A stretch of 64,000 nt of DNA from Rhipicephalus microplus (GCF_043290135.1 NC_134707.1:132806319-132870318), one strand, 5' to 3'. Counted from the first letter of the stretch, positions 19,722-29,764 are shown. The notes: generated by a model not told the origin, from the letters alone. Numbers and translations: made by a program.

Positions 19722-20227
19722 ACGCAGTGAATTTAGTGCATGAATAATTTCTCATTCTAATAATTGAGTGGGGTCATCTTCGAGTTTCGCACAGAAGTTC
19801 TTGTCCACAAGTTGCCGAGAGCCTTCTCTCAGAAAATCAGTTCTATCTAATATGAGTATCACCCCACCCTTGTCCGCAGGTTTAATTAAAAAACCCGCTC
19901 GACCACTTAGGAGCTACAGCGACTTACGCTCTTACGAGGAGAGATTGTTTTTATAGCGCCTTGTTTTTGAAATAGCCGCTATGATGTCTTTTCGTGCTCA
20001 TGATCTATACATGTCTAGGTGTCGGTCCCGCTGTACAGGTGGTGACCAAGTTTTTTCTGAAAAACCATGGAATACTGTTCGGCTTGGTTCATGGTCATAC
20101 TCCCGTAGGCGCATATTTCTAGCTAAGTTATCTAAATCCTGATAGAATTGGAATTCACTAAATTTTCCGCTAGCCGGACAGAATGTTAAGCCCTTTGAAA
20201 GCAGTGTTATTTTTATTTCTTTATTAT
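19722..20227 (-). pseudogene. Penelope RT N-terminal part, 5' truncated
   Basis: Fragments in different frames. LLSKGLTFCPASGKFSEFQFYQDLDNLARNMRLREY (about 20200-20090) is the conserved pre-RT block. KPADKGGVILILDRTDFLREGSRQLV (about 19890-19800) is the start of the fingers region. The upstream frame meets a stop inside the inverted terminal repeat right at the Gypsy-5 insertion site, so the true N-terminus is lost. Confidence 0.8.
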
Positions 20228-20641
20228 TGCCACGTTCCATTTCACAAGTTTTGTTATCGTTCCGAGACACCACACGATTCTCGGCGCAAACCGTGCCTGC
20301 AGGTTTCTAGAAGGTTCCGGACTGTAGTAGATCATTTCGATAAGATCACGCCCACTGTGCGAACGGTACAGATTGTTCTGGAACCTACGCCACCGCCAGC
20401 GATAACGCTAGAACATTCGACGGCAAGGGTATAAATGCCGACGCGCTTCGCCGCTTGTCAGTTGTTGAGTTGTTGATCGAAGACCGACGCTGCGTTCGCC
20501 GCTATCAGTCCGAGACTGCTATCTGTGCAAGACTGCTGCTGTAATTAGGCTTTCCCTTTACCGGGCACAGGTTCGCCCAAATAAACAGTTAAATCCCTAC
20601 ACGAAGTTTTCCGTCTTTGGCCACGTCACGATTCCGTGACA
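20228..20641 (+). repeat. 5' LTR of Gypsy-5
   Basis: Starts TGCCACGTTCC and ends CCGTGACA. A TATA box (TATAAAT) lies at about 20430 and AATAAA at 20580-20585, placing the transcription start and poly(A) site inside the LTR. Confidence 0.95.
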
Positions 20642-20702
20642 TCTGGTGGAGGTGCTGGGTACGATCCCAGTACCTCTCGCAGCGGCCAGTTACGCCAGCT
20701 GA

Positions 20703-22295
20703 TCGCTATCCAAAGCAGAAGCCAATTATTCCACAACAGAAAAGGAGTGCCTCGCCATCATCTCGGCTACGTCGAAACTTCGCCCCTACCTCTACGGCAG
20801 GCCCTTCAAAGTTGTCAGTGACCACCACGCCTTGTGTTGGCTAGCCACCTTGAAGGACTCTTCAGCTCGCCTCGCAGGATGGAGCCTGAGGCGTCAAGAA
20901 TATGACATTACTGTCATTTACAAGTCCCGCAAAAAACACTCCGACGCTGACTGTCTCTCTCGTGCGCCTGTCGACCAACCGCTACCCGACGACTCGGATG
21001 ACGACTACTTCTTGGGAACGATAACTACCGACGACTTCGCTGAACGACAGCGGGCCGACCCGGAACTTAAAGCCCTAATAGAATACCTCGAAGGCAGGAC
21101 CGACGAAGTCCCGAAGGTATTCAAGCGCGCACTTGCGTCGTTCTTTCTACGAAACGGTCTTCTACAAAAGAAAAACTTTTCACCGCTTCGAGCTAAGTAC
21201 CTCCTTGTGGTGCCTTCAGCTCTGCGACCAGAACTCCTGCAGGCCCTGCACGACGATCCAACGGCAGGACACCTCGGTGTTTCCCGCACGCTCGCGAGGA
21301 TACAAGAAAGGTACTACTGGCCACGTCTTACCACCGACGTCACTCGTTATGTGAGGGCATGCCGGGACTGTCAGCGACGCAAGCCACCGCCGACAAGGCC
21401 AGCGGGACTTCTGCAGCCAATTGATCCACCTTGCCGACCTTTCCAGCAGATTGGTATGGACCTACTGGGGCCGTTCCCGACGTCGGCTTTCGGAAACAAG
21501 TGGATCGTGGTAGCTACCGACTACCTCTCCCGCTACGCCGAGACAAAAGCCCTGCCAAAAGGCAGTGCATCCGAGGTAGCTAAGTTCTTCGTCGAAAATA
21601 TCGTCCTACGTCACGGCGCCCCGGAGGTCCTTATCACCGACAGAGGAACGGCATTCACTGCCGACTTAACTCAAGCGATCTTGGCATACAGCCAAACAAA
21701 CAACCACCGGACGACAGCGTACCACCCACAGACCAACGGCCTCACCGAGCGGCTTAACAAGACGATCGCCGACATGCTGTCAATGTACGTCGATATCGAA
21801 CACAAGACGTGGGACACCATTCTTCCGTATGTGACTTTCGCATACAACACGGCGGTGCAGGAGACGACGCAGATATCTCCATACAAACTGGTCTACGGAA
21901 GGAGCCCGGCAACGACGCTCGATGCCATGTTACCCAACGTCACCGACGAAGAAAACCTCGATGTGAGCGAGTACCTTCAACGCGCCGAAGAAGCCCGACA
22001 ACTTGCGCGTCTTCGTATCAAGAATCAACAAACGACCGACAGCCACCGTTACAACCTTCGACGACGCTTCGTGGAATACCAGCCCGGTGAACGTGTTTGG
22101 GTGTGGACGCTGATACGCCGACGTGGACTAAGTGAAAAGCTTCTGCGACGCTACTTCGGACCGTACAAGGTGGTTCGACGTCCCGGCCCACTTGATTACG
22201 AGGTTGTCCCCGACGGCATCACGAACTCTCAACGACGCCGATCGCGACCTGTAGTCGTCCATGTCGCGCGCCTCAAGCTGTTTCATGCACGTTAA
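20703..22295 (+). CDS. pol: Gypsy-5 RNase H end plus integrase
   Basis: The frame is open from 20703 (TGA at 20700-20702) with no clear ATG at its start; it begins inside RNase H (AEANYSTTEKECLA; SDHHALCWLATLKD). Then comes integrase: zinc-binding HLGVSRTLARIQERYYWPRL...CRDCQRRK, catalytic core with Asp in ATDYLSRYAE, Asp in LITDRGTAFTA and Glu in NGLTERLNKTI, and a GPY/F C-terminal module (RRYFGPYKVVRRPGPLDYEVV). It ends ...RLKLFHAR at 22295. All catalytic residues are present and no stop interrupts ~500 residues. With the rest of Pol deleted there is no obvious way to make this protein from its own start, unless a non-ATG or downstream start is used. Confidence 0.93.
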   Translation, partial: SLSKAEANYSTTEKECLAIISATSKLRPYLYGRPFKVVSDHHALCWLATLKDSSARLAGWSLRRQEYDITVIYKSRKKHSDADCLSRAPVDQPLPDDSDDDYFLGTITTDDFAERQRADPELKALIEYLEGRTDEVPKVFKRALASFFLRNGLLQKKNFSPLRAKYLLVVPSALRPELLQALHDDPTAGHLGVSRTLARIQERYYWPRLTTDVTRYVRACRDCQRRKPPPTRPAGLLQPIDPPCRPFQQIGMDLLGPFPTSAFGNKWIVVATDYLSRYAETKALPKGSASEVAKFFVENIVLRHGAPEVLITDRGTAFTADLTQAILAYSQTNNHRTTAYHPQTNGLTERLNKTIADMLSMYVDIEHKTWDTILPYVTFAYNTAVQETTQISPYKLVYGRSPATTLDAMLPNVTDEENLDVSEYLQRAEEARQLARLRIKNQQTTDSHRYNLRRRFVEYQPGERVWVWTLIRRRGLSEKLLRRYFGPYKVVRRPGPLDYEVVPDGITNSQRRRSRPVVVHVARLKLFHAR

Positions 22296-22423
22296 CAAAC
22301 TGAAACAGTGTTTTTTGTATTATTGTTGTATTGTAATTTATTCATTGTACTTTCTTGCATTATTATTGTACCTTCATCTTTAGTTAAAGCATCGGGACGA
22401 TGCCTTTTTTCAGAGGGGGGCAA

Positions 22424-22838
22424 TGCCACGTTCCATTTCACAAGTTTTTGTTATCGTTCCGAGACACCACACGATTCTCGGCGCAAACCGTGCCTGCAGG
22501 TTTCTAGAAGGTTCCGGACTGTAGTAGATCATTTCGATAAGATCACGCCCACTGTGCGAACGGTACAGATTGTTCTGGAACCTACGCCACCGCCAGCGAT
22601 AACGCTAGAACATTCGACGGCAAGGGTATAAATTCCGACGCGCTTCGCCGCTTGTCAGTTGTTGAGTTGTTGATCGAAGGCCGACGTTGCGTTCGCCGCT
22701 ATCAGTCCGAGACTGCTATCTGTGCAAGACTGCTGCTGTAATTAGGCTTTCCCTTTACCGGGCACAGGTTCGCCCAAATAAACAGTTAAATCCCTACACG
22801 AAGTTTTCCGTCTTTGGCCACGTCACGATTCCGTGACA
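22424..22838 (+). repeat. 3' LTR of Gypsy-5
   Basis: About 99% identical to the 5' LTR; TATAAA at 22627-22632 and AATAAA at 22777-22782. Confidence 0.95.
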
Positions 22839-23748
22839 TTATTTTACTAATATTTTTATCATACTTCATATTTGTGTTCTTTCTTGTCTGTCTGCATTTC
22901 CCTGAGTTTCTGGATTTGTGCACATATCTCTCGCACACTATTACACATTACATTATGTTTGTTATTATTTGTTTCATTTTCACTGTTCACCTTTCTTGAT
23001 ATTTTCTTTGCCATTCTGTTTAACATATGTTTGCCCTATTATCTGGAAGTCAGGGAGCCCAACCAGAACCAGCTGATTTCAACCACAGGCGCTTCAGGGA
23101 GAGCTACAAAAGTCCTGCAGACACGCACGCAGTCATGTTGACAACGTGTGCCTTCCCGCCCTAGATGTTGGCTTTACTTACCAAACTGTCTTTTGTGCTT
23201 CCACCCTCTTTGCCCCGAAATCTGCCTCCCTCCCCCCCCCATATGGAATGTGTCGGTATAGTTTCAGTGAAAACAAAACACGTAGTTCTCCTTCCTTTTT
23301 TGAACTTACCACAGAAGGGGCCGAACCAGGCACTCTCGCTGCCGGAGTCCCTCGTCTTGCTACAGGTAATTGCCTGCAATCTAAGCTCTCCCAAAATGTC
23401 CCTCCGTGACCTTCAAAGACGCGCTGCGGAAGTCGCCCTATCCCCCTCTCCCTTTCTCCTCCTACCCCTTGTTTCTTTTTTGTTTTTTGCTTTTTCTTTC
23501 TTTTTTGTTTCATTTTGTTTGCTCCAGCGATTGACACGAAGAAGAAACTGTTCGGCACAGCATATGTCACCACTGTAAAACGCTACTAATTTGCCGCTCT
23601 TTCCAGTTTCCTTCTAGCACCACCATGTCGATGCGGCATGTTCGAATAGCGTCGCACTTGTTCACAAACTCTGACGAAGACCGGTTCACTGGTCGAAACA
23701 CTTGGTAATAAAATTAGGAACCGCTAAGTTGTTTATCTTCTCTCTCTC
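22839..23748 (+). repeat. Penelope terminal repeat, inverted 5' copy (outer part)
   Basis: Plus-strand partner of 17667-16765. The inner 24 bp lie at 20204-20227 on the other side of Gypsy-5, and the two parts join across one TTAT target duplication. It ends just before the (TA)n tract at 23763. Frames inside it are shadows. Confidence 0.85.
23671..23707 (+). ncRNA. Hammerhead-ribozyme-like motif in inverted Penelope repeat
   Basis: CTGACGA (23671-23677), stem GACCGG-TTCA-CTGGTC, GAAA (23695-23698), then CACTTGG and GTA (23705-23707). Stem II differs from the partner copy, but pairing is kept by a G-U pair, which suggests structural constraint. The same extra base after the core is present, and stem I is again unclear. 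Confidence 0.5.
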
Positions 23749-23759
23749 CCTCTCTCTCT

Positions 23760-23762
<3 letters not shown>

Positions 23763-23843
<81 letters not shown>

Positions 23844-23863
23844 TTATATATATATATATATAT
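23763..23863. repeat. (TA)n microsatellite
   Basis: About 100 bp of TA with two TTTA interruptions, between the Penelope repeat and the 3' end of the minus-strand LINE. Confidence 0.97.
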
Positions 23864-24418
23864 GATGACGATATATGGTGTTTTTTGGCGCAAGGGCCAT
23901 TTGATGGCCAAAGAGCGCCAGTTCATGGGACAAGGAATGTGGATAATGATTGTGATTAGCGGCTGTATAAGGGCCATGAAATTCCTCGCAGTGAGGCGGG
24001 TAAAAACATACAAGTAATAAAATCATGACCATGCCGTGAAAGGTTTGTGTGTTGTGAATAGGTGACAAAAGTTGGTGATAATGTAAAACGATGGTGGACA
24101 TGTATGACATTAGCACAAGTACCTCATTCGTTCATACTCTTGCGTCCAAGGGCCGTGAGGCAAGTGCTTTCGTGTGTCGCCACTACAGCGAAAGCCTCTC
24201 TGGAGAGGTCGTGCTACGGAATGCTCGGGTATATGATATGAAAATTATTAATTTCTTTTAAAAGCGCTAACAATGATTTATGACGAAAAAGTGGTTTCCT
24301 ACCAACGAACATTGCAGGGTGTAAAGGTATATGTTGTCGGTAGGGTAATGTAAAATGCTGTTTTCTTTAAGTGTTTGCACTGAATTAACATGTGAAGGAC
24401 TGTTAATGCTTCACCACA

Positions 24419-25216
24419 TCAGTCACACAATGGTGGATTGCCACCGGACAAAAGATATGTGTGTGTCGTGTATGTGTGTCCTATCCTGAGTCTCGTTAGT
24501 ATTACCTCTGTATGACGCGATTTTGATACTGGCAGCCAATAACCAAGGTGTGGCTTAATAATGTGTAGTTTGTTTTGGGTCTGTGTATCCCACTTGCTCT
24601 GCCAGTAGTCCCTGAGGTTTCGTTTGAGAGACGGCTTAAGATCAAGGGCCGGGATTAATATGGGTGTAGGGGCAGTGCTTTTGTGGACGGATGCAGTGAG
24701 CTGATCCACCCTCACGTTGTTGCCTTGGATCTCACGTTGCCCTGGCACCCAGAACACTACGACATGTTGTTTGAGTGTGCAGAGTGTGCACAAACTGGAG
24801 TAACGTGAGCCAAAGACCGGGTTTTTTGTTTTTTTAAGACTGTGCAGAGCCGTTACCACACTCAGGAAGTCTCTATAAAATACTGCTTTTTGTATTTGTA
24901 ATTGTTTGCTGCGTTTAGCTGCCACAAGTATCGCGTAAGCTTCCGCTGTGATGATACTTGTGCCAGGATGTAGAGGGCCAGCATCCGAAAAGGAAGGGCC
25001 AACAGCCGCGTAGGACACAGAGGAGTTGGACTTAGAGGTATCTGTAAAGAACTCAGGACGTGTGTATTTGTTTTGAAGTTCCAGGAAGTATGTTCGAATA
25101 TGGGCAATAGGTGCATGTTTTGTAACTTCTAGGAAAGACAAATCGCAGTCTATAGTCTGCCACTGCCACGGTGGCGGGTATGCTACAGGAGCCATTAAAC
25201 TGTGTTCAAGTGACAC
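24419..25216 (-). CDS. LINE copy 1 ORF2: RNase H domain
   Basis: A 265-residue open frame with the RNase HI core: EFFTDTSKSNSSVSYAAVGPSF (first Asp), AEAYAILVAAKRS (Glu), FYRDFLSVVTALHSL (copy 2 reads YTDSLS here, so the usual Asp is present at R-D-F) and VVFWVPGQREIQGNNVRVDQLT (copy 2 WVPGHREIQGN; His replaced by Gln). The substitution in the WVPGH block and the changed YTDS block suggest lost activity. It ends with ...LSGGNPPLCD, shortly before the 3' untranslated region. Confidence 0.85.
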   Translation of the reverse strand: MSLEHSLMAPVAYPPPWQWQTIDCDLSFLEVTKHAPIAHIRTYFLELQNKYTRPEFFTDTSKSNSSVSYAAVGPSFSDAGPLHPGTSIITAEAYAILVAAKRSKQLQIQKAVFYRDFLSVVTALHSLKKTKNPVFGSRYSSLCTLCTLKQHVVVFWVPGQREIQGNNVRVDQLTASVHKSTAPTPILIPALDLKPSLKRNLRDYWQSKWDTQTQNKLHIIKPHLGYWLPVSKSRHTEVILTRLRIGHTYTTHTYLLSGGNPPLCD

Positions 25217-26571
25217 TCACGTTTCTTCAGCTAGACCCTTCAGGCGAACTGAGAAGGGCTGCCTCATTGAAGGCCTGTTTTGAAACAGAATCGAGCTCGA
25301 CAGATCATTAATAGTAGAGTATAAGGGGTGCTTCTTGTCTGCTTTCACCTTCAGAAAATATGCAAAGGACATGTAAGTTCTTTGTAGATGAAGCGACCAT
25401 TCATTTGACTCAACGTAAAGGCTTTCTACAGGGCTGGTGCGAAAGGCACCCGTATAAACGCGGATGCCCAAATGGTGCACGAAGTCCAGCATCTTCAAAG
25501 AACTTTGAGTTGCAGACTGATAAACAACGGCCCCATAATCTAAGCGGGTGCGAATGAGGCTTCGATACAGATTCATGAGACATTACCTATCACTACCCCA
25601 AGTAGTGCGTGACAACACTTTTATACATTCATGGCTTTTAAACATTTTGTTTCTAAATACTTGATGTGCGGTACAAAGATCTACTTGTCCAAGATTAAGC
25701 CTAAGAATTTATGCTCGGCTTTGACAGACAGACGTTTCCCATTCAGTCGAATGTCAGGTTCCGAGTGCATGCCTCTCTTTCGAGAGAACAAGACACACGT
25801 CCTTTTTTGTGGGTTAAGTCGAAATCCGTTTTCATCTGCCCATTTGGAGACCTTGTATAAACCCAGCTGAACCTGCTGCTCACACATTGCCAAGTTGCAT
25901 GACTTGAAACCAAGCTGAACGTCGTCGACATATGCTCAATAGAAAATATTGCGGGGGATGGACAAGTGCAAGGAACTCATTTTGATAATAAAAAGTGTGC
26001 AACTAAGTACACCACCGTGCGGCACACCTGTTTCCTGGACAAATGTTTGGGAGAGAACACTGCACACATGGACACAGCATGTCTGGTTTGACAAGTAACT
26101 TTCGATTATGTGAGACATTCTTCCGCGCACACCAAGGTGGGACAGGTCTCTTAGAATTCCAAAATGCCATGTTGTATCATAAGCCTTTTCGATATCGAGG
26201 AACACAGAGAGAAAATATTGTTTATGGACGAAAACGTCTCTGATCTGTGCCTCGATACAAACAAGGTGGTCTTTGGTAGATCTACTTTCTCGAAACCCGC
26301 ACTGAAATGGGTCGAGCAAATTGTTCCTTTCAAAGATATGTATAAGTCGGCAGTTTATCATTTTTTTAAAAACTTTGCACAAGCAGCTTGTAAGTGCAAT
26401 AGGCCTATTACTTGAAGCAAAAGAAGGGTCCTTGCCCTCATTCCAAATGGGAATAATAATAGCATCTTTCCAGGAGGTAGGGATAGAGCCAGAAAACCAG
26501 ATAGCATTGTACAAACAAAGTAAGGTTTTTCGTGTTTCGGCTGGTATGTTTTTTAACATTTCATACACCAC
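25217..26571 (-). pseudogene. LINE copy 1 ORF2: reverse transcriptase
   Basis: Frames at 26571-25936 carry NRPIALTSCLCKVFKKMI, CGFRESRSTKDHLV, FLDIEKAYDTTW (motif A) and ETGVPHGGVLS (motif B). A stop follows after IPRNIFY; AYVDDVQLGF (motif C) lies just below it out of the main frame. Later pieces (25893-25681, 25576-25217) give the thumb and the CR region with LDYGAVVYQSA. Several stops and shifts make it non-functional. Copy 2 keeps this region open. Confidence 0.88.
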
Positions 26572-26783
26572 ACGGTCAGAACCTGGGGCAGAAGTACTGC
26601 AGGAGTTAAGAGATGTTCGGAGCTCAGCTAGACAGAAGCTTCATTATATGCCTCGTATTTAGTTGATTTGCGTTCGAGTTTCTTCTTTTCTATTCTTGTT
26701 CTGTATTTTTGGAAAGTGTCAGTATAGTGGGACGAGCTGGATATCCATTCAAAGTGTGCACTGAGAAAGTTTGCCTGATCTTC

Positions 26784-27955
26784 CTAGGTATCACCCTGAG
26801 TGTTTGCGAGTGGGAGTGAGTGTACTTTTCTTCCTGCTACCCTACGAACCATGTTCCAGACTTTGGCTTCTTTTGTATACGAATTTATCCCTGATAAAAA
26901 CTTGTGCCAACTTTCTCTTCTGGCCTGCCGACGCGTTCTCCTGCCTCGAGATTTTATTTTCTTAAAGCTTTCAAGGTTTTCCGCTATCGGCGAACTCCGC
27001 AGCAACCTCCATAGACTGTTCTGTTCCTTTCGCGCATTCTGATAGTCACTGTTCCACCACGGGACGTGTTGTTTGCCGGGCAGTCCAGATGTTTGTGGAT
27101 TGCACTTGGCTTCTGCGTCAGTAAGAAAAGCCGCGAAGTACTGCACAGCTTCATCTATGCCTAATCCGCATATGTCAGTCCAATTTAAGTAAGTAAGCTT
27201 TTGAAATTGTTCCCAGTCAGCTTTGTTTACCAGCCATTTGGGACCATGTGGAGGACATTCATATATTATTGGTGTACTCAAAACTAAAGGAAAATGGTCA
27301 CTTCTGTATGGATTATTTATGACTTTCCACTGAAGTAATGTTACAAGTGAAGGAGATGCGATACTGAGGTCTATGAAAGAGTAAGTTTTGTTGGCAAGGT
27401 TATAGTATGTTGCCACTTTCCTATTCAACAGACAAGCACCTGATGAAATGAGGAATTGTTCAATGAGGCGACCTCGTGCATCCCAGCGAGAGTCACCCCA
27501 CAGACCATTACGTGCGTTTAGGTCCTCAAGGACCAGATAAGGTTCAGGTAGTTCGTCTATTAAAGACTGGAAGTGAAGTTTTCGAAGACGGTGGTGCAGA
27601 GGTATGTACAAAGAGCAGACAGTGACGAGTTTGTTTAGAATAACTGCTCGGACAGCCACCGCTTCGAGGGACGTTTGAAGGTGTAATTGGTACATGCTAT
27701 ACCTTGACTAACTATAACCGCTACACCACCGGATGGTGACATGGCACCATCTCTATCCTTTCTGAAGATTACGTAGTTACGTAAAAATTTTGTGTTTGTT
27801 CTTTTCAAGTGTGTCTCTTGTACACACAGCACTCTAGGATTGTGTTCATGGAGAAGTTCTTGTAAGTCAACGAGGTTTCGAAGAAGGCCTCGGATGTTCC
27901 ACTGTAGTATTTCTGTCTGCATATTTGAACAAGAGAGATGCTGCTGTGTGTACAA
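26784..27955 (-). pseudogene. LINE copy 1 ORF2: APE endonuclease and linker
   Basis: The endonuclease starts MQTEILQWNIRGLL (the N of NIRG is the metal-binding Asn) with CVQETHLK (Glu). The frame breaks near 27690 and continues in another frame with LVLEDLNARNGLWGD (copy 2 has LVLGDLNAHNGLWGD), LIDLSIASPSL and SDHFPLVLS (catalytic SDH). The linker toward RT ends at a stop at 26784. The enzyme nicks target DNA for target-primed reverse transcription. Confidence 0.88.
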
Positions 27956-28198
27956 AGAGTATCCTGTGTTGAAGTGAGCTCGTTAATTCAGGTGGCAGGA
28001 CGGTCGTCCGGCCCCGTTATTGGTTTATTTATTTTCTTGGCGAGCGCCAAGGAGCCGCGCCGCACTTTTGGTACCAAGGGTAATCGTTGCGTTCATTGCC
28101 TCCTCAGAGGCACTGGGTGCCCGCACATGCGAGCTAGTGGTTCGAAGTTTGGGCCTCGCCTGGTGAGGAGAGGCCTTGAGACCAGAGGACCCTGGAGT

Positions 28199-29173
28199 CT
28201 ACGGCCTCAATTTGCTAAGAGGCGGAGTAGACTGAACTACTGCCGCCTTGGGGGTAGGCGCCGCAGCCGACGGCTCGCTATGCGCTGGCTGAAGGGGTGG
28301 CGAAGGCTGGTGCGGCATTGCCCCCTGGCGCGCCGCATCAGCATATGTAGCGCCGAAACATGGCGACACTCTTCGTCTTGCTTCTTTAAATGTGATATTT
28401 TCTTTCATTTTCAATGTGATAATTTCTTTTTCTTTTTTCCAAAGTGAGCAAGACCGTGAGTATGCGGCATGATTTCCACCACAGTTAACACAGTGTGATG
28501 GTTCTTCGCACTTGTCAGAATTGTGGCCTGACACTCCACATTGTGCACAAGTTTGGTGACCACGACAGCTTTGTGAGCCGTGGCCATACTTCTGGCATTT
28601 AAAACAACGACGTGGGTTAGGTATGTATGGTCTCATCGACGTCTTCGTGCACCCTGTTCGAATACTTTCTGGCAGATTACTGGAAGCGAACGTGAGTATT
28701 AGGTGTTTCGTTGTTGTTACCTTGTTGTCTCTTCTAATGATGATTCTTTGTACACTCGTCAAATTCTCACTCTTCCACCCCTCCAGAAGTTCCTCTTCGG
28801 TCAGGCCGAGCAAGTCAGCATCAGATACTACTCCACGGGTAGTGTTCATTGATCTGTGTTGCGTCACAGTGATGGGAGTGTCACCAAAAAATGAAAGATT
28901 CTGTAGCTTTTCAAACGGTTCTTTTTCTCGAACTTCAAGGAGGAGGTCTCCGCTGGCCATTTTGGTAACTTTGTACCCGGCTCCAAGAGTTTCTGTGAGA
29001 CAGCTGGCTACTACAAAGGGGGATACAGTTCTGGCTTGCTTGCTGCTCATCTCACTATGTATAACATAAAAATGGGGAAAGTTTTCATTTGATTGATTGA
29101 AAAAGCCGCAGTCTTCAGTGCGTACGAGCTTTAAGGCGGTACGATCACTTAACAAGGGAAACACTCTATGCAT
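28199..29173 (-). CDS. LINE copy 1 ORF1, Gag-like with zinc knuckles
   Basis: RNA-binding nucleocapsid-like protein. The N-terminal ~190 residues resemble the same region of copy 2 (RALKL.RTED, SPFVVA.CLTETLGAGYKVTKM). Three CCHC knuckles follow: CFKCQKYGHGSQSC, CAQCGVSGHNSDKC and CVNCGGNHAAYSRSC. An Ala/Pro-rich tail follows and ends at TAG (28199), where copy 2 reads GAG and continues for about 64 further residues. This copy thus has a premature stop but keeps the whole zinc-knuckle block (324 residues). ATG at 29173 matches ATG 38724 in copy 2. Confidence 0.85.
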   Translation of the reverse strand: MHRVFPLLSDRTALKLVRTEDCGFFNQSNENFPHFYVIHSEMSSKQARTVSPFVVASCLTETLGAGYKVTKMASGDLLLEVREKEPFEKLQNLSFFGDTPITVTQHRSMNTTRGVVSDADLLGLTEEELLEGWKSENLTSVQRIIIRRDNKVTTTKHLILTFASSNLPESIRTGCTKTSMRPYIPNPRRCFKCQKYGHGSQSCRGHQTCAQCGVSGHNSDKCEEPSHCVNCGGNHAAYSRSCSLWKKEKEIITLKMKENITFKEARRRVSPCFGATYADAARQGAMPHQPSPPLQPAHSEPSAAAPTPKAAVVQSTPPLSKLRP

Positions 29174-29697
29174 TCCAGTTTAATTTTCTTCAGAAGCGTT
29201 GGCGGCCACCCATCACGGAGCCCATTGAAGGGACGCTACAAGTTTGCGGATGCTAAAACCTGCAGACGCCAGCCGCACAACGCTACTATAACCCAATGCG
29301 CCTAGACCAAGGTAGGCTATTTGCACAGGGTTAACCCTAGTCGCCAGGAAGTTGGAAAGTAGGCAGAAGAGAGTAGAAGAAAGGACAGATAAATAGTCAG
29401 AGATAAAGACGAAGATGTAGCGAGAGAGAGATAGGAAAAGGCATCTGCCGATTTCCCCTGGGTGGGTCAGCCCAGAAGTGCCGTCTACGTGAAGCCGGGG
29501 CCAAAGGGGTGTGTCGCCTCTGTCGGGCGGCCTTAAAGGTCCAATCACCCAGCGTCGGCTCAACCCCCAGGATCCCCTTTTCCCCGGACACGGCAAAGCC
29601 ACGCATGGCTAGGCGTGGGAGGGAGTCGAAACCCCCCCGTTAGCTCGGGTCCGTGGCGTCGCTACACACCAAACTCCTACTTACACAGGCACCCCTG

Positions 29698-29700
<3 letters not shown>

Positions 29701-29759
<59 letters not shown>

Positions 29760-29764
29760 TATAT
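29701..29764. repeat. (TA)n microsatellite
   Basis: About 30 TA repeats separating the 5' end of LINE copy 1 from the 3' LTR of Gypsy-4. Confidence 0.97.

Larger units (their letters stand above)
20228..22838 (+). mobile_element. Gypsy-5: internally deleted Ty3/Gypsy retrotransposon
   Basis: LTRs of 414 bp (20228-20641) and 415 bp (22424-22838) differ at about three positions plus one indel. They are bounded by TTAT at 20224-20227 and 22839-22842. A primer site TGGTGGAGGTGCTGGG sits right after the 5' LTR (about 20644) and a polypurine tract (AGAGGGGGG, about 22412-22420) before the 3' LTR. Only ~1.78 kb separates the LTRs: gag, protease, RT and most of RNase H are deleted, while the RNase H end and integrase stay open. 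It is a recent insertion, needing proteins from elsewhere to move. Confidence 0.95.
16765..23748 (-). mobile_element. Penelope-like element with inverted terminal repeats and nested insertions
   Basis: A retroelement coding for RT and a GIY-YIG endonuclease on the minus strand. The 3' untranslated region (17667 down to 16765) recurs in opposite orientation at the 5' end (20204-20227, continued at 22839-23748), giving inverted repeats of ~0.9 kb at roughly 85% identity by eye. The 5' repeat is split by Gypsy-5 inserted at a TTAT site, and the coding region is split by a SINE at 19490-19708. The protein lacks an N-terminus: the frame runs into the inverted repeat and stops, suggesting a 5'-truncated copy joined to an inverted second copy. 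Such partial inverted or tandem arrangements are known for Penelope elements. Confidence 0.85.
23864..29700 (-). mobile_element. I-group LINE, copy 1, full length but broken
   Basis: 5.8-kb non-LTR retrotransposon with ORF1 (zinc knuckles) and ORF2 (APE endonuclease, RT, RNase H). The 5' end (29700 downward, CCGCAGGGG) and 3' end (CACCATATATCGTCATCAT at 23864) match copy 2 at 38195-44739 over the whole length. RNase H after RT places it in the I superfamily (I/LOA/R1-like) rather than Jockey or CR1. It is flanked on both sides by (TA)n, consistent with insertion inside a TA tract, so a target duplication cannot be told apart from the repeat. Confidence 0.92.

Noticed and set aside
20703..22295. 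Domesticated host integrase gene
   Set aside because: It sits between near-identical LTRs with a target duplication, so a young retrotransposon explains it better.
23146..23578. Overlapping ORFs on both strands within the Penelope terminal repeat
   Set aside because: The partner repeat at 16765-17667 does not keep these frames open, so they are chance frames in non-coding repeat.
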